Shown: positions 61,376 through 64,000 of the stretch, one piece after another
How the letters are laid out: each line of letters starts with the position of its first letter
Position numbering within the stretch: the first letter of the stretch is position 1
Assembly: GCA_020832445.1 (NCBI GenBank)
Contig: JAFIEO010000029.1
Span: 248,001 to 312,000 of the forward strand
Reading direction: 5' to 3'
Length of the DNA stretch: 64,000 bases
Source of the DNA: Paracoccaceae bacterium
Lineage (GTDB): Bacteria > Pseudomonadota > Alphaproteobacteria > Rhodobacterales > Rhodobacteraceae
Notes under the pieces: model-generated
Database searches by the model: none
Told to the model about the DNA's origin: nothing
What the model saw: only the letters and a program-made list of their open reading frames with translations
Program-made: the position numbers and the translations under genes

Positions 61376-62224
61376 ATGGCGCTGCTAAGCTTCGAGCGCA
61401 AATACCGTGTGCCAGGCGGCACGCTGGTCGGCGGGAATTTGTTCGACTTCTGGGTCGGGCCGTTCTACGTCGGTTTTTTCGGGGTAACGACGGTTTTTTT
61501 CGCCGTGCTCGGAACGCTCTTGATTTTTTGGGGGGCGGTGCTGCAAGGCACATGGAACCCCTGGCTGATTTCAATTAATCCCCCACCCCTGTCCTATGGG
61601 TTGGGTCCGGCACCGCTGCTTGAAGGCGGGCTATGGCAGGTTGTGACCATCTGCGCGATCGGGGCGTTCGTGTCCTGGGCACTGCGCGAGGTGGAAATCT
61701 GCAAGAAACTGGGCATGGGCTATCATGTGCCCTTCGCCTTTGGTGTGGCAATCTTTGCCTATCTTACACTGGTTGTCTTTCGCCCGATCCTGATGGGCGC
61801 TTGGGGGCATGCGTTTCCCTATGGCATCTGGACCCATCTCGATTGGGTGTCGAATGTCGGCTACACTTATGGCAACTTCCACTACAATCCGGCGCATATG
61901 ATCGCGGTGACATTCTTCTTCACCACGACACTGGCGCTGGCGCTGCATGGCGCGCTGGTTTTGTCGGCGGCCAACCCCAAGAAGGGCGAAGTCATGAAAA
62001 CGCCCGACCATGAAGACACATTCTTCCGCGATCTGATCGGCTATTCGGTGGGCACATTGGGCATTCACCGTGTTGGTTTGTTGCTGGCGTTGAATGCCGG
62101 GTTCTGGTCGGCGGTCTGTATCGTGATTTCGGGCACCATCTGGTTTGACCAGTGGGTGTTCTGGTGGGACTGGTGGCTTGATCTGCCCTGGTGGCGCGAT
62201 ATCGCAGGAGGCGTCAATGGCTGA
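61376..62224 (+). CDS. pufL: Photosynthetic reaction centre L subunit
   Basis: 282 residues, five membrane helices. Counting from Met, pigment and iron ligands are His154, His174 (bacteriochlorophylls), His191 and His231 (iron), each one above the mature numbering. Near the periplasmic surface Asp156 and Asp258 are kept, but the Asp I expect at mature 261 is Phe, with a new Asp three residues later ([11 protein letters not shown]). AGCGGAGGG lies before the ATG. Confidence 0.97.
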   Translation: MALLSFERKYRVPGGTLVGGNLFDFWVGPFYVGFFGVTTVFFAVLGTLLIFWGAVLQGTWNPWLISINPPPLSYGLGPAPLLEGGLWQVVTICAIGAFVSWALREVEICKKLGMGYHVPFAFGVAIFAYLTLVVFRPILMGAWGHAFPYGIWTHLDWVSNVGYTYGNFHYNPAHMIAVTFFFTTTLALALHGALVLSAANPKKGEVMKTPDHEDTFFRDLIGYSVGTLGIHRVGLLLALNAGFWSAVCIVISGTIWFDQWVFWWDWWLDLPWWRDIAGGVNG

Positions 62225-63140
62225 GTATCAGAACATCTTTACACAAGTGCAGGTGCGGGCCGCCCCCGAAATGGGCATGGTCGAAGGCGTAGAGCTGGAA
62301 AACCGCACCAAATCTGCCAGCTTCTCCAACCTTGCGGGCTGGATCGGCAACGCCCAGATCGGGCCTGTCTATCTGGGCGCGATGGGCGTGCTTAGCCTTG
62401 CGTCCGGCCTGACATGGTTTGTCATGGTGGGCATGTGGTACTGGTATCAGGCAGGTTTCAACCCGGCCGTGTTCATGCGCGATCTGTTCTGGTTCTCGCT
62501 TGATCCGCCGGGGCCGGAATATGGTCTGCGCTTTCCGCCGATTGCGGAAGGGGGCTATTTCCTGATTGCATCCTTCTTCCTGCTGATTTCGGTCATGTCG
62601 TGGTGGGTGCGCACATGGTTGCGCGCCGAAGCGCTGGGAATGGGCAAACATGTGGCATGGGCATTTGCCAGCGCCATCTGGCTGTTTCTGGTGCTGGGTC
62701 TGTTCCGCCCCATTCTGATGGGGTCATGGTCCGAGGCTGTGCCTTACGGTATCTTCTCGCATCTGGACTGGACCAATCTGTTCAGCCTGCGTTACGGCAA
62801 CCTGTTCTATAACCCGTTCCATGCGCTGTCGATTGTGTTCCTGTATGGATCGGCATTGCTGTTTGCCATGCACGGGGCCACCATTCTGGCCGTCAGTCGT
62901 TTCGGCGGCGACCGCGAATTGGAACAGATTATCGACCGTGGCACCGCATCCGAACGGGCCGCCCTGTTCTGGCGCTGGACTATGGGGTTCAATGCCACAA
63001 TGGAGGGGATTCACCGTTGGGCATGGTGGTTTGCGGTTCTGTGCACACTGACAGGCGGTATCGGTATTCTGTTGACGGGCACTGTCGTCGATAACTGGGC
63101 CATCTGGGCCGAGGATCGCGGCTATCGTCCTACCTATTAA
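62217..63140 (+). CDS. pufM: Photosynthetic reaction centre M subunit
   Basis: 307 residues from ATG 62217, overlapping pufL by 8 bp, with AGGAGG before it. Five helices; ligands in [19 protein letters not shown] (special pair), MHGATILAV and [10 protein letters not shown] (iron). C-terminus [15 protein letters not shown] is short, as in PufX-type organisms that lack PufC. Confidence 0.97.
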   Translation: MAEYQNIFTQVQVRAAPEMGMVEGVELENRTKSASFSNLAGWIGNAQIGPVYLGAMGVLSLASGLTWFVMVGMWYWYQAGFNPAVFMRDLFWFSLDPPGPEYGLRFPPIAEGGYFLIASFFLLISVMSWWVRTWLRAEALGMGKHVAWAFASAIWLFLVLGLFRPILMGSWSEAVPYGIFSHLDWTNLFSLRYGNLFYNPFHALSIVFLYGSALLFAMHGATILAVSRFGGDRELEQIIDRGTASERAALFWRWTMGFNATMEGIHRWAWWFAVLCTLTGGIGILLTGTVVDNWAIWAEDRGYRPTY

Positions 63141-63151
63141 GGAGCATTGAT

Positions 63152-63388
63152 ATGGCTGAACACGACTATATCCGGCAAACCCCGTCCGAGCGTATTCGCA
63201 ACTGGATCTTGTATGAGATGTTGCGCGGCGCGGGATATGCGGCTTCGGTATTGGTGGGGATCGGTGTGATCATCGCGCTGATCTATATTGTAAGCCTGTT
63301 CTTGCCTGATGAAAGCAAGAACGCGCCCCCGCCCATGCCTTACAGCCAGATGATTGCGCCACCGGATACGGCCATCAGCCGGGTGTGA
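63152..63388 (+). CDS. pufX: PufX
   Basis: 78 residues. Cytoplasmic N-terminus, then one helix with the Gly-rich packing face [21 protein letters not shown], followed by [11 protein letters not shown], matching the PufX pattern (MxxGAGxAxxV and ENQAP-like segment). PufX opens the LH1 ring for quinone exchange. It replaces pufC after pufM and marks the Rhodobacter-type lineage. AAGGAG precedes the ATG. Confidence 0.85.
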   Translation: MAEHDYIRQTPSERIRNWILYEMLRGAGYAASVLVGIGVIIALIYIVSLFLPDESKNAPPPMPYSQMIAPPDTAISRV

Positions 63389-63399
63389 TCTGGACAACA

Positions 63400-63430
63400 G
63401 GGGCAGGGCGCGCATGTCGCGGCCTGCCCC
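63400..63430 (+). terminator. First hairpin after pufX
   Basis: GGGGCAGG (63400-63407) pairs with CCTGCCCC (63423-63430). Without a T tract it may stabilise the 3' end of the puf mRNA. Confidence 0.5.
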
Positions 63431-63510
63431 CCACAAGGTTCGGACCAGACAGCCGGTCCGGATTCGGGCAAGTGACGCCCGGTTCCCTTTCCTGTTGGCA
63501 ACAGGAAACT

Positions 63511-63546
63511 GGTGCCGTGCGGGCCTGGCCCCACGGCACCTTTTTT
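63511..63546 (+). terminator. Intrinsic terminator of the puf operon
   Basis: GGTGCCGTG (63511-63519) pairs with CACGGCACC (63532-63540), directly followed by six T. This is the best intrinsic terminator in the window and closes the bchCXYZ-puf transcript before dxs. Confidence 0.9.
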
Positions 63547-63588
63547 CACGGTTTGGCCCAAGCCATGATCTGGGCAGGGAGGGATGCA

Positions 63589-64000
63589 ATGCGCGGCAGT
63601 GAACTTTACGGTATCGACACCCCGCAACTGGACCGGATCGCGGGACCGGCTGATCTGCGTGATCTGACGGACCCGGAACTGACAGTGCTATGCGACGAAT
63701 TGCGCCGCGAAACTATCGAGGTGGTAAGCCGCACAGGCGGACATCTGGGGTCATCGCTGGGGGTGGTGGAACTGACAGTGGCGCTGCATGCGGTGTTTCG
63801 CGCGCCATTTGACAAACTGGTCTGGGATGTCAGCCACCAATGCTATCCGCATAAAATCCTGACGGGCAGGCGGGCCGATATGGGCACACTGCGCCAGCAG
63901 GACGGGCTGTCGGGCTTTACCAAGCGCAGCGAATCCGTCTTTGACCCTTTTGGCGCGGCGCATAGTTCAACCAGCATTTCCGCAGCCCTTGGGTTCACCA
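63589..64000 (+). CDS. dxs: 1-Deoxy-D-xylulose-5-phosphate synthase, N-terminal part (partial)
   Basis: First 137 codons, running off the right edge. ATG 63589 has GGGAGGG upstream. Sequence [21 protein letters not shown] and [16 protein letters not shown] are thiamine-diphosphate transketolase-type motifs of DXS, which makes deoxyxylulose 5-phosphate from pyruvate and glyceraldehyde 3-phosphate. Placement after pufX is seen in Rhodobacter. Own promoter expected in the terminator-dxs gap. Confidence 0.93.
   Translation, partial: MRGSELYGIDTPQLDRIAGPADLRDLTDPELTVLCDELRRETIEVVSRTGGHLGSSLGVVELTVALHAVFRAPFDKLVWDVSHQCYPHKILTGRRADMGTLRQQDGLSGFTKRSESVFDPFGAAHSSTSISAALGFT

Overview
This window is most of a photosynthesis gene cluster (PGC) from an anoxygenic phototrophic alphaproteobacterium of the Rhodobacteraceae, preceded by about 17 kb of ordinary accessory and metabolic genes. 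The assignment rests on a PufX gene behind pufM and no PufC cytochrome, a spheroidene-type carotenoid set (crtA, B, I, C, D, E, F), hemA-type ALA synthase, LhaA, PuhBCE, BciE and a gene order like that of Rhodobacter. The species cannot be fixed from sequence alone. A lysine-free, strongly acidic cytochrome c2 hints at a saline or soda-lake habitat, which is inference.

Layout. 1-7.9 kb: end of a tripartite tricarboxylate transporter (TctC end, then a TctA-TctB fusion), a PrpF-type isomerase, a small hypothetical gene, a GntR/FCD regulator divergent from an AbrB-family membrane protein, a transglutaminase-like protein and a MetE-like methyltransferase. 8-15.8 kb: OmpA-domain envelope protein, a small membrane protein, a NepR-like protein overlapping a cardiolipin-synthase-type PLD enzyme tail to tail, a 6-phosphogluconate-dehydrogenase-like oxidoreductase coupled to a LysR regulator with two tandem HTH domains, and an ABC1/UbiB-family protein. 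16-17.6 kb: a second, diverged AerR/PpsR-like pair, in which the PpsR-like partner has lost both central PAS domains.

17.8-33.9 kb (minus strand): cycA, hemA, puhE, acsF, bciE, puhC, puhB, puhA, lhaA, bchM, bchL, bchH, bchB, bchN, bchF, read from a sigma70-like promoter in front of bchF whose -35 lies in a PpsR box. 34.2-43.0 kb (plus): aerR, ppsR, bchE, bchJ, bchG, a PucC-family gene, bchP, idi. 43.0-46.2 kb (minus): tspO, crtB, crtI. 46.4-50.7 kb (plus): crtA, bchI, bchD, bchO. 51-53.4 kb (minus): crtD, crtC. 53.5-63.4 kb (plus): crtE, crtF, then bchC, X, Y, Z and pufQ, B, A, L, M, X, ending at a strong terminator; dxs starts after it and runs off the window.

Together these genes make 5-aminolevulinate (hemA), insert Mg (bchHID, bchO), methylate (bchM), close ring E by both an O2-dependent (acsF, bciE) and an anaerobic (bchE) cyclase, reduce protochlorophyllide (bchLNB) and chlorophyllide (bchXYZ), finish bacteriochlorophyll a (bchF, C, G, P), supply isoprenoids (dxs, idi, crtE) and carotenoids, and build the reaction centre and LH1 core (puf, puh, lhaA). 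TGT-N12-ACA PpsR boxes precede bchF, aerR, bchE, bchG, crtI/crtA, crtD/crtE and bchC; an FnrL-like site overlaps the bchE boxes. No rRNA, tRNA, CRISPR or insertion sequence was seen.
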